NCBI RefSeq assembly: GCF_017052465.1
Contig: NZ_JAFHKT010000134.1
Location: 1-64,000 of the forward strand
Direction of reading: 5' to 3'
Length of the DNA: 64,000 nt
DNA from: Arthrobacter pascens
GTDB taxonomy: Bacteria > Actinomycetota > Actinomycetes > Actinomycetales > Micrococcaceae
Shown here piece after piece: positions 31,495 through 40,113 of the stretch. Position 1 is the stretch's first letter. Each line of letters begins with the position of its first letter. The position numbers and the translations under genes were made by a program. The notes below the pieces were generated by a model. The model was not told the DNA's origin. It searched no databases and saw only the letters and a program-made list of their open reading frames with translations.

Positions 31495-31757
31495 CTCCGT
31501 AGTCTACGGGTAACGTCTACGTTGTAGAGAAACTCGTTATCACCGGTTTTAGCAGCGGGCACGAAGCTGCCGGACCTCGGAGGTCCCCAGCCGCCCGCCG
31601 CGGCAGCTGTGCCGGGACTGCCTTCACGATGCTCCATCCCCGGACCCGCAGACTTGCGGCAGTCCGGAACTGCTTTAGCGCCCAGTGCAGGCGTTGAAGC
31701 CTCAGCCGCTGCAGCCTCACGGCGGCACAGAACGCACCCCGCGGAAAAGAGCCACTC

Positions 31758-32012
31758 ATGGCAACTTCGCAGTACGACCAATTTCTGAACGAAGCCACCG
31801 CCGACGACGGTACCGACTCGACGCTAGGACGGGACTGCCTCTACGGCCTCTATACAAGCTGGTGTTTCCTGCAGCAGCGGGCGCCCCGGCCGGAAGGCGC
31901 CTTCTGGGCGGCCATGAGGAAGAAGCACGTCGATCCCGGACACAACGGGCTCCGCATGAAGGGGCCGGCCGCCGCCGACTACATCCTGGCCAGCTACCCG
32001 GGCCTAGTCTGA
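31758..32012 (+). CDS. Conserved hypothetical 84-residue protein
   Basis: Starts MATSQYDQFLNEATADDGTD and ends KGPAAADYILASYPGLV; it contains a central GLYTSWCFLQQRAPRPEGAF stretch. No membrane segment or known motif recognised. It precedes a Zn-ribbon-like gene, a haem-oxygenase-like gene and a CDGSH gene on the same strand and is probably co-expressed. Confidence 0.65.
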   Translation: MATSQYDQFLNEATADDGTDSTLGRDCLYGLYTSWCFLQQRAPRPEGAFWAAMRKKHVDPGHNGLRMKGPAAADYILASYPGLV

Positions 32013-32015
32013 CCG

Positions 32016-32255
32016 GTGAGCACCTTCGCCAGCAGCTACGTCCCCCGGGACGCCCACCAGCCCAAGGGAAAGCAGCCCTGGTGCGCGACATGTGATACCG
32101 ACTTGCACCTCGCCGTGGACTCCATCGCCGTCATGGACCGCCGACGGGAAATCCTCGCCGTGGCCTTCGATTGTGCGCAATGCGGCGGCGCCCGGGTGCT
32201 GTCCACCACCGTGGGCTTCGTCGCTGCCGTCCTGGCGCGAGTTGAGGCTACTTAG
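32016..32255 (+). CDS. Small CxxC protein of unknown function
   Basis: 79 residues from a GTG start 3 bp after the previous stop. It carries two CxxC motifs (WCATCDTDLHL and FDCAQCGGARVL), consistent with a zinc or iron-sulfur site. Family not recognised. Its stop overlaps the inverted repeat before the haem-oxygenase-like gene. Confidence 0.65.
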   Translation: MSTFASSYVPRDAHQPKGKQPWCATCDTDLHLAVDSIAVMDRRREILAVAFDCAQCGGARVLSTTVGFVAAVLARVEAT

Positions 32256-32269
32256 CAGTTAAATGCTAA
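32252..32269. promoter_or_regulatory. Inverted repeat, possible TetR operator upstream of the iron enzyme gene
   Basis: TTAGCA, six bases (GTTAAA), TGCTAA: perfect 6-bp arms, followed by CATGCTTACTATATT. The half-site resembles the TAAGCA/TGCTTA operator at 31479-31494. It lies 60 bp upstream of the start at 32329. Confidence 0.5.
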
Positions 32270-32328
32270 CCATGCTTACTATATTCACCGGTATACGATG
32301 CCGCCCCCGGTCACCGCCTAGGAGAAAT

Positions 32329-33384
32329 ATGAAGATCCCTGAACCGCGCGGATCCGTCAGCGCCGGGCTGCTGAGCTTCCTTTCCGGCCAGCCCGGGGCC
32401 GACCCGGCAGGACAGGAGCACCTGCACGAGCTGGTAACCGCGCAGCTGCGCCTCGTCGGCGACATCATCGACGATGACGACCTCCAGCTGGCACTGTTCT
32501 GCCTCTACGAGCTTCATTACGGCGGCCTCGACGGCGTGGATGACTGCTGGGAATGGAACCCGGACCTGATCCGGGTCCGGCAATTGCTGGAATCGCCGTT
32601 CGAAAAGGCGCTGCGCACGGCGGCCCACGAGTGCGCCCCGCTGGCAAGCCTGCCTCCGGCCGAAACCCTGAGCAGCGATGACGTGGCGGACATCCTGTTC
32701 GAGCTCGCCGCCCGGGACAGCGGCCCAAGCATGTCCCGCCACGTCGCCAGGAAGGCGACCCTTGAACAGCTCCATGAGTTCCTGATCCACAAGTCCGTGT
32801 ATCAGCTCAAGGAAGCCGACCCGCACACCTGGGCGATACCGCGCCTGACTGGGCGGGCAAAGGCAGCACTCGTGGAGATCCAGGCTGACGAGTACGGCGG
32901 CGGCCGCCCGGACCGGATGCACAGTGCCCTCTTTGCACGGACCATGCGCGGCCTGGGCCTCGAGGACGACTTTGGCGCTTATGTGGATACCGTTCCCGCG
33001 ATCTCCCTGGCCTCCGTGAACATGATGTCCCTGTTCGGCCTGAACCGGAGACTCCGCGGAGCCATCGCCGGGCACCTGGCGATTTACGAAATGACGTCTT
33101 CCCGGCCCAACCAGCTGTACGGCCAAGGGTTCCGTCGCCACGGATTCGGTGCAGAGGTGACCGGGTACTTCGACGAGCATGTGGAAGCGGACGCGGTCCA
33201 CGAGCAAATCGCGGGACGGGATCTCGCCGGCGGCCTGGTGGAGGCGGAACCTGGCCTCCTCGGGGACGTTCTCTTCGGTGCCACGGCTTCCCTTGCGATC
33301 GACGCTCGGCTCTCCGCCCTGATTATGGACGCCTGGGACAACGGCAGGTCCTCCCTGCGGACCGCCGTTATGGCCGACCGGTGA
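32329..33384 (+). CDS. Iron-containing redox enzyme family protein (haem-oxygenase-like diiron fold)
   Basis: 351-residue helical protein of the haem-oxygenase-like diiron (HDO) superfamily. Helices carry acidic/His ligand candidates in LFCLYELHYGGLDGVDDCW, LEQLHEFLIHKSVYQLKEAD, VEIQADEYGGGRPDRMHSAL and FDEHVEADAVHEQIAG. HDO enzymes include UndA, SznF and BesC, which do diverse oxidative chemistry; the reaction here is unknown. The ATG at 32329 follows AGGAGAAAT, a clear ribosome site. Neighbouring CDGSH and CxxC proteins suggest an iron-sulfur electron partner. Confidence 0.82.
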   Translation: MKIPEPRGSVSAGLLSFLSGQPGADPAGQEHLHELVTAQLRLVGDIIDDDDLQLALFCLYELHYGGLDGVDDCWEWNPDLIRVRQLLESPFEKALRTAAHECAPLASLPPAETLSSDDVADILFELAARDSGPSMSRHVARKATLEQLHEFLIHKSVYQLKEADPHTWAIPRLTGRAKAALVEIQADEYGGGRPDRMHSALFARTMRGLGLEDDFGAYVDTVPAISLASVNMMSLFGLNRRLRGAIAGHLAIYEMTSSRPNQLYGQGFRRHGFGAEVTGYFDEHVEADAVHEQIAGRDLAGGLVEAEPGLLGDVLFGATASLAIDARLSALIMDAWDNGRSSLRTAVMADR

Positions 33385-33439
33385 CGCCTCCCGGACCTGC
33401 CCCCGGCCTTCATTCCTCGCCGCACCAGATCGGAGCCCC

Positions 33440-33718
33440 ATGAATCAGGACCAGCAGAAGCCACCCGGCAACGGCTCGATCGTCCTCTGTCCCGACGGCC
33501 CCATCCTGGTCCGCGGCGACTTCGACATCGTCACGCCGTCAGGAGAACCGGTGCCGCGGCAGCGGCAGACCGTAGCTCTGTGCCGCTGCGGGGCCTCCGC
33601 CATCAAGCCTTACTGCGACGGCACCCACAAAATGATCAAGTTCCGGACCGAATACCCGGCCGCTCCGGAGGATTCAGGGGTCCCGGAGTCCCCGCAGACC
33701 GACCATTCCCGCGCCTAG
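33440..33718 (+). CDS. CDGSH-type iron-sulfur protein
   Basis: 92 residues with the CDGSH motif CRCGASAIKPYCDGTH (~residues 51-66), whose three Cys and one His bind a 2Fe-2S cluster. The N-terminal half has ILVRGDFDIVTPSGEP, typical of single-motif bacterial members. It follows the haem-oxygenase-like gene by 55 bp and may supply electrons to it. No membrane anchor. Confidence 0.9.
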   Translation: MNQDQQKPPGNGSIVLCPDGPILVRGDFDIVTPSGEPVPRQRQTVALCRCGASAIKPYCDGTHKMIKFRTEYPAAPEDSGVPESPQTDHSRA

Positions 33719-33733
33719 CGATGTCAGGCAGCA

Positions 33734-34594
33734 TCACAAAGTTGCAGCTTCTTCCTCAGCCAGTCTGATCAGACGCAGTTCGTCCTCAACCGCGCGCGAC
33801 GGCCAATAGCCCCTCGCCAACTCACTTGCCCGGCTCCGGTCAGCTTCCGGGAAGAGCTTGCCGAACAGCCCGGCCGCCTGAAGCAGGGCGATCAGCGCTG
33901 TAGTCCTGGCATCAGGCGTCTGAGCACCAGGCTTGGCGGGAGCTGGCGTCTCGGCAGCAGGCGTCGTGGCGTCGGGTGCCGCGGCCTCGGGTGTCGTGGC
34001 GTCAGCCGTCCCGGCATCAAACGCCCCGACATCAGCCCACCTCGCATCAGACACCCCTACATCAGCCGCCCCCGCTTCGGTCGCCACCGCCTCGGTCGCC
34101 TCGGCCGCCTTGGACGCAGCCGCCTCGGGATCGGACAGCGCACTGCCGAGTGCGGCCTGGATCCTTTTCAGGAGCGCTTCCTCCGAAGCGTGATCCTTCT
34201 TCGGGTACCGCACGGCCCGGAACCGGCCCAGGTGCTTTTCGCCGACATGTTCCACGATGCCCTGTGACGCCATCGCCTCGTAGACACGCCGCACTTCGGC
34301 ACGGCCCTCCAAAATGGCGACCCACGCCTTGGGAGTGTGGGGCCGCGACTTGCCACGGATGAGTTCCAGCTCGTGCTGGAAGTCCGTTTGCGGGACGGTC
34401 CCGGTCGCCCTGACGTGCTTCCCCTGTAGCTCTATCGCACCGAGCATCGCCAGTTCGGCCAGTATTGCACCTGCCAGAGTGGTCCTGAGTGCGAACACCG
34501 GCACTTCAGGTTTGCCGTCTTTGTCGTTCGTTGCCAGAAGGAGGAAGGCCTGGGGAAGGCTCAGTTCCACCGCTTTAGGTGTTTCCGCATCCAT
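33734..34594 (-). CDS. GPP34 (GOLPH3/Vps74-like) family protein
   Basis: 286 residues. The N-terminal ~150 match bacterial GPP34 proteins (LSLPQAFLLLATNDKDGKPE, LAELAMLGAIELQGKHV, GRFRAVRYPKKDH). Residues ~165-225 are a low-complexity insert of Ala/Thr/Asp/Pro repeats (DATTPEAAAPDATTPAAETP), then the conserved C-terminal part resumes with ARTTALIALLQAAGLFGKLF and the late RGYWPSRAVEDELR. Eukaryotic relatives bind phosphoinositides; the bacterial role is unknown. Start at 34594 chosen over an ATG 11 codons upstream. Confidence 0.85.
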   Translation of the reverse strand: MDAETPKAVELSLPQAFLLLATNDKDGKPEVPVFALRTTLAGAILAELAMLGAIELQGKHVRATGTVPQTDFQHELELIRGKSRPHTPKAWVAILEGRAEVRRVYEAMASQGIVEHVGEKHLGRFRAVRYPKKDHASEEALLKRIQAALGSALSDPEAAASKAAEATEAVATEAGAADVGVSDARWADVGAFDAGTADATTPEAAAPDATTPAAETPAPAKPGAQTPDARTTALIALLQAAGLFGKLFPEADRSRASELARGYWPSRAVEDELRLIRLAEEEAATL

Positions 34595-34656
34595 AGGATC
34601 ATGGTGGCCCTCTTGGGCGACCATCACAATGAGGATTTACTAGCGGGGGGTGAGCG

Positions 34657-34684
34657 GACGACGGCGGTACCTCCCGCCGTCGTC
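34657..34684. terminator. Hairpin of the dispersed GACGACGGCGG family
   Basis: GACGACGGCGG, a 6-nt loop, CCGCCGTCGTC: an 11-bp perfect stem, extended by G/C pairs. It lies just past the stop of the membrane gene at 34688 (minus strand) and upstream of the GPP34 gene, so it likely ends the membrane-gene transcript. Confidence 0.75.
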
Positions 34685-34687
34685 AGC

Positions 34688-35032
34688 TTAAGTAAAGCGA
34701 GCGGCTCGAGGCGCTTCAACGATGGCCATTTGGCCGGTTTCGGGGACACCAGGAAACTGCACCGGCGGGGCCTCAGCGGCGGGCGCCGGCGACTCCTGTG
34801 TGGACCGCATGCGAACGAGTGCGACAGCGGAAATCAGGAACCACGCGATGTTCGTGACCACGGACGGCCATGCTTCGTGGAAGGCGCCATTGACAATGAA
34901 GGCACAGGAACCGAGGAGGTTCGCGGTCTGGAAGCCCTTGCCGGCTTTCAGCCACCCCATGGAGACAGCCAGGTATGCAGTGAGGATCGCAGCCGCGCCT
35001 GCCCAGCCGGAAATTTCAAACAGCAGTTCCAT
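34688..35032 (-). CDS. Small integral membrane protein (CBU_0592-like)
   Basis: 114 residues. Three hydrophobic helices occur: ISGWAGAAAILTAYLAVSMG, ANLLGSCAFIVNGAFHEAWP and VVTNIAWFLISAVALV; a hydrophilic tail follows from residue 75. It resembles the uncharacterised CBU_0592 family. It is divergent from the LysR gene, a typical target arrangement. Confidence 0.75.
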   Translation of the reverse strand: MELLFEISGWAGAAAILTAYLAVSMGWLKAGKGFQTANLLGSCAFIVNGAFHEAWPSVVTNIAWFLISAVALVRMRSTQESPAPAAEAPPVQFPGVPETGQMAIVEAPRAARFT

Positions 35033-35208
35033 GATGTCCTTTCAGGGGTGATGCCCAGCTCCCAGCCGCCGGTCGGAGTGGGGATGGCGGGCTATAGGTA
35101 TGTGTTTTGGAAGAGGCCATTGTCGAAGGGATCAGTCATCGCGGGACCAGCGTTTTGCTCAGCTGGGTTTGGCTTTCAACTGCAATTATGAGGACGACAC
35201 TCCTGTAG

Positions 35209-35218
35209 TGCAATTGCA
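35209..35218. promoter_or_regulatory. TGCAATTGCA palindrome, probable LysR box
   Basis: A perfect 10-bp palindrome, TGCAATTGCA, located 34 bp upstream of the LysR start. A related half-site TGCAATTATG occurs at 35181, so two half-operators lie in the divergent region between the membrane gene and the LysR gene. LysR proteins usually bind such dyads upstream of their targets. Confidence 0.5.
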
Positions 35219-35251
35219 TTCCTCTGAAGATGTGGTTTAGAACTACTTAAC

Positions 35252-36172
35252 ATGGATATCGATCCGCGCCGCCTGCGAGTTCTCCTTGCCGTTGCCCGCA
35301 CAGGCGGGGTGCTCGCGGCCGCTGATGAACTGGGGATTACGCCGTCGGCCGTGTCCCAGCAGCTCAACAAGCTGGAGGACGAAACGGGCCATGCGCTGGT
35401 GGTGCGCACGCCCAAGGGCTCGGTTTTGACACCCGCCGGCCTGGCCGTTGCGGAAGCCGGCGAGGAGATCGAACGCGCACTCAGCGTCGCCCGCGCCCGG
35501 ATAGAGGGCGGGGCCACGGTCGCAGGGGTGGTGCGGGTGGGCGGATTCACCAGCTTTGTCCGCACGGTGGTGATCCCGCGTCTGCCCGAGTGGCGCATCC
35601 GGTACCCGCAACTGCAGATCCGGATAGTTGAAGACGACTTCCCTGCCTTGGTCCGGATGCTCCGGCAGCGCGCGCTCGACGCCGTTGTTGTCGAACTCGA
35701 TTCCACGGCTGTCCAACATTCACTTTCCGCCGGAATGATCGAGGAGCCCCTGCTGGACGAGCCCTGGAAACTGGTGGTTCCCGCGGGTGCCCTGCTCTCC
35801 ACGGAGAACATCGACCTTGGCCATCTGCCACTTCCGTGGATCGGCGTCGAATCCTCAGCCGCCAATGCTGCGGTCCTCGGCCGGCTCCGTCAGTCAACCG
35901 GTGCCCGCATAGAGACTGTGCATCAGTACCAGGAGACGCTGACCGCACTGGCACTCGTCGCGGCGGGCGAGGGTGTCGCCATCATCCCCACCTTGGCGTT
36001 GAGCGGCGTCAGCCACGACGGGGTGGATGTTCTGGACGTCCCCGGACTGGGCACGCGGCGCATCGTCCTGCGACGGTTCGACCGGCGGCGGGCAGCCAGC
36101 ATGCCCGTGGACACAGTCGCGCGCCTTCTGCGGGAATCGGCGGCGGCGTTCGACACGCGGTCGGCAACCTGA
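35252..36172 (+). CDS. LysR family transcriptional regulator
   Basis: 306-residue regulator. The winged helix (LRVLLAVARTGGVLAAADEL, GITPSAVSQQLNKLEDETGH) is followed by a periplasmic-binding-like effector domain. The GVVRVGGFTSFVRTVVIPRL opening of that domain is normal for LysR. It is divergent from the small membrane gene at 34688, which it may regulate. Confidence 0.92.
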   Translation: MDIDPRRLRVLLAVARTGGVLAAADELGITPSAVSQQLNKLEDETGHALVVRTPKGSVLTPAGLAVAEAGEEIERALSVARARIEGGATVAGVVRVGGFTSFVRTVVIPRLPEWRIRYPQLQIRIVEDDFPALVRMLRQRALDAVVVELDSTAVQHSLSAGMIEEPLLDEPWKLVVPAGALLSTENIDLGHLPLPWIGVESSAANAAVLGRLRQSTGARIETVHQYQETLTALALVAAGEGVAIIPTLALSGVSHDGVDVLDVPGLGTRRIVLRRFDRRRAASMPVDTVARLLRESAAAFDTRSAT

Positions 36173-36274
36173 CTGGCTTCACCCAACGACGTCCCCCAAT
36201 TGTCCAAAGTTCTCTGGACAATTAGGCCAGATGGGGCTATTTTCTGCTATCTGATCCTTACGAAGGAGACTCAC

Positions 36275-36424
36275 ATGTTGCTTTGGATAGCCGTCATCAT
36301 CGCCGTTCTCTGGCTACTCGGCCTGCTCGGCAACATCGGCGGCGGGTTGATTCACCTGCTTTTGGTTATTGCAGTGGTCGTCCTGGTCTTCCACTTCATC
36401 CGTGGCAGGTCGTCCCGCGTGTAG
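36275..36424 (+). CDS. lmo0937-family small membrane protein
   Basis: 49 residues: MLLWIAVIIAVLWLLGLLGN, IGGGLIHLLLVIAVVVLVFH, then FIRGRSSRV, two hydrophobic segments around a glycine turn, matching the lmo0937 family. A GAAGGAGA ribosome site precedes the ATG at 36275; an open frame upstream is not credible. Function unknown, often stress-induced. Confidence 0.85.
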   Translation: MLLWIAVIIAVLWLLGLLGNIGGGLIHLLLVIAVVVLVFHFIRGRSSRV

Positions 36425-36555
36425 TACGAAACCTTGTCCCGCGGCCGCAGACCGCCGAGTGGAATAGGCGGCCCTCTACGGACGCAGATGGCTGAATATC
36501 GTCACACAACGCGACGGCATCCGGATCCGGACAAGCCACGCCCTACCCTTGAAGC

Positions 36556-37113
36556 GTGACTTTGACTACGATCCGCACCGCCGCCGCGAGCTCCCTCGCC
36601 GCCGCAGGTCTCCTGTTTACCCTCGCCGCCTGTTCCACGCCGGCCGCCACCCAGCCAACCACCTCTGCCCCGGCGCCTACGGCAACGGCTTCATCCAGCG
36701 CCGCCTCCGAACCCTGCGCCGGCGTGAAGGTCATCGTCGATTCGGGCGCCTTGAAACAGGCTGCCGCTGACACGTCCGTTTGCGTGCCCGTGGACGCGCC
36801 GACGCCCGCGTCCAAGGTGCTCGACGAGGCAAAGGTGAAGACCGAGGGCACGGCCGAATATCCCAAGGAACTGGTGTGCCGTGTGAACGGTGTGCCTGCC
36901 GCTGACCTCGACATCGCCCACAAGGGCGGCACGTACCAGGAAAAATGCAGCAAGATGCCCGCCGCCTTTGCCTACTGGGCGCTCTGGGTGAAGCCGGCCT
37001 CCGGTGACTGGGCCTACGCGCAGGAAGGCCTCTCCACCCTGAAGGTGAGCCCGGGACAGAGCCTCGAACTGCTCTACACGGTCGACGGCGCACCGGCCGC
37101 ACCCGCGGCATGA
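36556..37113 (+). CDS. Lipoprotein related to SCO2322-type proteins next to ECF transporter
   Basis: 185 residues from a GTG start. The lipobox is LLFTLAAC at ~residue 25, then a Ser/Thr/Ala-rich linker. The C-terminal half contains FAYWALWVKPASGDWAYAQE and SPGQSLELLYTVDG, features of SCO2322-like and DUF4430 (transcobalamin-like) proteins that accompany actinobacterial ECF transporters. It may capture the vitamin for the transporter. Its stop overlaps the start of the ECF gene by 4 bp (ATGA), a coupled pair. Confidence 0.72.
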   Translation: MTLTTIRTAAASSLAAAGLLFTLAACSTPAATQPTTSAPAPTATASSSAASEPCAGVKVIVDSGALKQAAADTSVCVPVDAPTPASKVLDEAKVKTEGTAEYPKELVCRVNGVPAADLDIAHKGGTYQEKCSKMPAAFAYWALWVKPASGDWAYAQEGLSTLKVSPGQSLELLYTVDGAPAAPAA

Positions 37114-39980
37114 CCTTTCGGCCCGCGCCGCTGCGCGCCGGGGCGGCTCTCGCCGTCGTCTTCATCGCGGCGCGGGTCATCTACCGCATCCTTTTCAACG
37201 GGGCGGGCATTGGCGGCCCCGTCCTGCTCAACCTGGCGGCGGTGCCGCTGCCTGCCCCGTATGCCCATGTGGTCCTCCTCGGTCCGGTAACGGCGCCTGG
37301 CCTGTGGGAGGCGGTCCTGTCCGCCCTGCCGATTGCCGGGATGATCCTCGGTTTCGGCCTGCTCAACGCGTTTGTGGACGTGGCGCGCGGCTTCGTTCAC
37401 CTGGCCCGCGGCGGCCCCATGCAGGGCTTGGCCCGGACGCTTGTGGTCGCCTGGGCGGCGCTCCCGGCCCTCGCCGATGCCGTGACCTCCGTACGCCTGG
37501 CGTTCCGGCTGCGGGGCGAACGCTTCGGAGCCCGCGCCCTGGTGCCCGTGCTCGAGCGCACTCTTGAGCACGCGAGCCGGGTTGCCGCGGCCCTGGAGCT
37601 GCGCGGCTTCGGGAGCCGGGCAGCACACCAGCCCGGCCAACACAGCGAAGCACCGGTCCTCGTCCGGGACGCGCAGTTCCGCATTGGTGACGCCCGGGTG
37701 CGCGCCGCAGCGTTCGCGCCGTCGAGCGGGTCCATAACGGTCATTACCGGGCCGACGGGCTCCGGCAAGTCCACCATCCTGCGAGGCATCGCGGGCCTCC
37801 TCTCACACGTTGATGGCGGCGAGATTTCCGGCACCGTGCGCGTCGCCGGAACGGACCGTGCCACCACGCCGCCGCGCGATACCGCCCGCCTCATCGGCGT
37901 CGTCCTGCAGAATCCCCGCGCCGCATTCGCCTCTACCCGGGTCCGGGACGAAATCGCCCTCGCACTTGAGCTGCGCGGCATGGCATCCGCCACCGCCAAG
38001 GCCCGCGTGCTGGAGGTCGCGGAGCGGATCGGTGTGTCGGCACTGCTGGACCGGAATGTCAGCACCCTCTCGGCGGGTGAAGCAACGCTCGTGGCCATCG
38101 CCTCCGCAGTGGTGGACTATCCCGCCCTGCTCCTGGTAGATGAACCCCTGGCCGACCTCGATACCGCAGCCCGCGCACGCGTCATCGCCGTGCTCAACGC
38201 CCTCGCCCGCGATGACGGTGTCTGTGTCATCGTGGCGGAGCACCGGGCGCAGCCGCTCGTGCCGGTTGCCGATTCGTGGTGGACCATCGACGACGGCGCC
38301 CTGGTACCGGGCGCTGCGCCGACCGCCTCCCCGACGGTTGCGCATCCAGCCCCGGCACAGCCGGCGGAGCACGTGCCCGTCCTGACGGCGACAAAGCTTG
38401 CGGTGCACCGTAAGGGTACGCCGCTGGTGCACGACGCCTCCCTGACCCTGCACCGCGGTGAAGTGGTGGCCCTGGTGGGGCCGAACGGGGCCGGGAAGTC
38501 GTCCCTCCTCGTGGCGCTCGCCCTCGGTGAAGGAACGGTTGGTGAAAGAACGGTCGACGGCGGCCGCGTCGCCCTCGTCCCGGACGCCTCGGACGACCTC
38601 TTCACCAGGGATACCGTCGCGGCAGAACTCCGCGCGGCCGATCGGCGCCAGGCGCGCGCTGAGCGTCAGGCTCGCGCCGGGCGTCAGTCAGGCCGGAGCC
38701 GCCCGGGCAGTGACCGGCTTTCCGCAAGGCCCGCGGAGTCACACCTGGCCCGGTTGCGGGGAGACGTCCGGATTCCCATTGGACACGAGCATCCCCGGGA
38801 CCTCTCTGCAGGGGAGCGCAGGATCCTTGCCATCGCGCTGCAGACCATGGACGACCCCCAGGTACTCCTGATCGATGAGCCCACCCGCGGACTCGATCCC
38901 GCGGCGCGCACAGCAGTCTCGGCGGCGCTGCGGGCCGCAGCGGACGCCGGTGCCGCCGTCCTGATCGCCACACACGACCTCGACTTTGCCCACGGCCTCG
39001 GCGCCCGGATCCTCCCGATGCTTGACGGCGTCGCTCCCTCCTCCGCACCGGCCAACGCGCCGGAACCGCCCCTTCCGCTTCCCCGGCAGGCGGGTGCCGG
39101 ACCAAGTCCACGGGTCATCGAACCAACAGACAACCAGGGTGCGGCAAGAAAGCGCCGCATCCGGATGCCGCGGGGGGTCGAGCTTGCCGTTCTCGCAGCG
39201 GCAAACGTTCTGGCCCTCGGCGCCTTCTGCTGGCCGCTGCTCGCCGCGGCCTTCCCGGAGGACGCCGCCGCGGCCCTCCCCTACGCGGCGCTGGCCATTG
39301 CGCCGCTCGCGGCCGTCGCCATCGTCGTGTCCATGGACGGCTCGGTCCGTTCCGCACACACGGTGGCGCTGCTCGGCGTCCTGGCCGCCGTCGGTTCGGC
39401 GATCCGGGTGGCGAGCACCGGCGTCGGGGGCGTGGAGGCGGTCTTTATCCTGCTGATCCTGGCGGGCCGGGCCTTCGGCGCCCGTTTCGGCATGCTCCTC
39501 GGCGCCGCCACCATCGCCCTCTCAAGCGCCTTGTGGGGCGGCATCGGGCCCTGGACACCGTTCCAGATCTTCGCCTGCGCGTGGGTGGGCGCGGGGGCCG
39601 GCCTGCTCCCCCGCCGGGTGCGGGGCAAGGCCGAACTGTGGATGCTGGGCGGCTACGGCATTTTGGCGTCCTACGTGTTCGGCCTGCTGACCAACCTGTG
39701 GTTCTGGCCCTTCGCGGTGGGCGCCGGCACGGGCATCTCCTACGTTCCCGGCGCGCCGCTGGGCACCAACCTCAGCAGCTTCCTGCTCTACTCGCTCGTG
39801 ACATCGACAGCGGGCTGGGACACCCTGCGTGGCATCACCACGGTCACCGGAATCGCTGTGGTGGGGCGGGCCATCCTCGCCGCACTCCGGCGGGTGAAGC
39901 CGGTCTCCAGCCTGGGTGGGAAGGCCGCGGAGGCTCGATCCGCCGCCCAGGCCAGGGACCGGCTTCAGCTCACACCTTGA
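37110..39980 (+). CDS. Single-polypeptide ECF transporter (T-A-A-S fusion)
   Basis: 956 residues. Residues ~1-175 are EcfT-like membrane helices with the coupling motif ALELRGFGS at their end. The first ATPase follows, with Walker A GPTGSGKST (~213), Q-loop VVLQNPRAAF, signature LSAGEATLVAIA, Walker B LLLVDEPLADLD (~340) and switch EHR. The second has Walker A GPNGAGKSS (~456), signature LSAGERRILAIA, Walker B VLLIDEPTRGLD (~585) and switch THD; its Q-loop glutamine is replaced (VPDASDDLFTRDTV). An S component of about six helices runs from ~685 (GRAFGARFGMLLGAATIALS, GIGPWTPFQIFACAWVGAGA). Substrate unknown; a corrinoid is plausible because metH is adjacent. Confidence 0.88.
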   Translation: MTFRPAPLRAGAALAVVFIAARVIYRILFNGAGIGGPVLLNLAAVPLPAPYAHVVLLGPVTAPGLWEAVLSALPIAGMILGFGLLNAFVDVARGFVHLARGGPMQGLARTLVVAWAALPALADAVTSVRLAFRLRGERFGARALVPVLERTLEHASRVAAALELRGFGSRAAHQPGQHSEAPVLVRDAQFRIGDARVRAAAFAPSSGSITVITGPTGSGKSTILRGIAGLLSHVDGGEISGTVRVAGTDRATTPPRDTARLIGVVLQNPRAAFASTRVRDEIALALELRGMASATAKARVLEVAERIGVSALLDRNVSTLSAGEATLVAIASAVVDYPALLLVDEPLADLDTAARARVIAVLNALARDDGVCVIVAEHRAQPLVPVADSWWTIDDGALVPGAAPTASPTVAHPAPAQPAEHVPVLTATKLAVHRKGTPLVHDASLTLHRGEVVALVGPNGAGKSSLLVALALGEGTVGERTVDGGRVALVPDASDDLFTRDTVAAELRAADRRQARAERQARAGRQSGRSRPGSDRLSARPAESHLARLRGDVRIPIGHEHPRDLSAGERRILAIALQTMDDPQVLLIDEPTRGLDPAARTAVSAALRAAADAGAAVLIATHDLDFAHGLGARILPMLDGVAPSSAPANAPEPPLPLPRQAGAGPSPRVIEPTDNQGAARKRRIRMPRGVELAVLAAANVLALGAFCWPLLAAAFPEDAAAALPYAALAIAPLAAVAIVVSMDGSVRSAHTVALLGVLAAVGSAIRVASTGVGGVEAVFILLILAGRAFGARFGMLLGAATIALSSALWGGIGPWTPFQIFACAWVGAGAGLLPRRVRGKAELWMLGGYGILASYVFGLLTNLWFWPFAVGAGTGISYVPGAPLGTNLSSFLLYSLVTSTAGWDTLRGITTVTGIAVVGRAILAALRRVKPVSSLGGKAAEARSAAQARDRLQLTP

Positions 39981-39998
39981 AGTTACTTGGCCCTCCGG
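39951..39998. repeat. Left copy of a ~47-bp imperfect direct repeat at the ECF/metH junction
   Basis: Matches 41346-41391. Both copies contain the identical 15-mer CTCACACCTTGAAGT within similar flanks (GCCAGGGACCGGC against GCCAAGGACCAGC; CTCCGG at the right end). Each copy encodes, on the plus strand, the ECF-like C terminus LQLTP-stop or HQLTP-stop, and on the minus strand the metH-like tail FKV-stop. Suggests duplication of the junction around inserted DNA. Confidence 0.8.
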
Positions 39999-40113
39999 CC
40001 TGAGTTGGTTCACCTTAGCTTGACGCTAGCTGATGCTCCGAGGAACATCAGAAGGGCCGGCGCAGCTGGCCGTCTCTCAGAAGTCCAGATGGGGACCGGC
40101 CTGCCGAAGGGCC

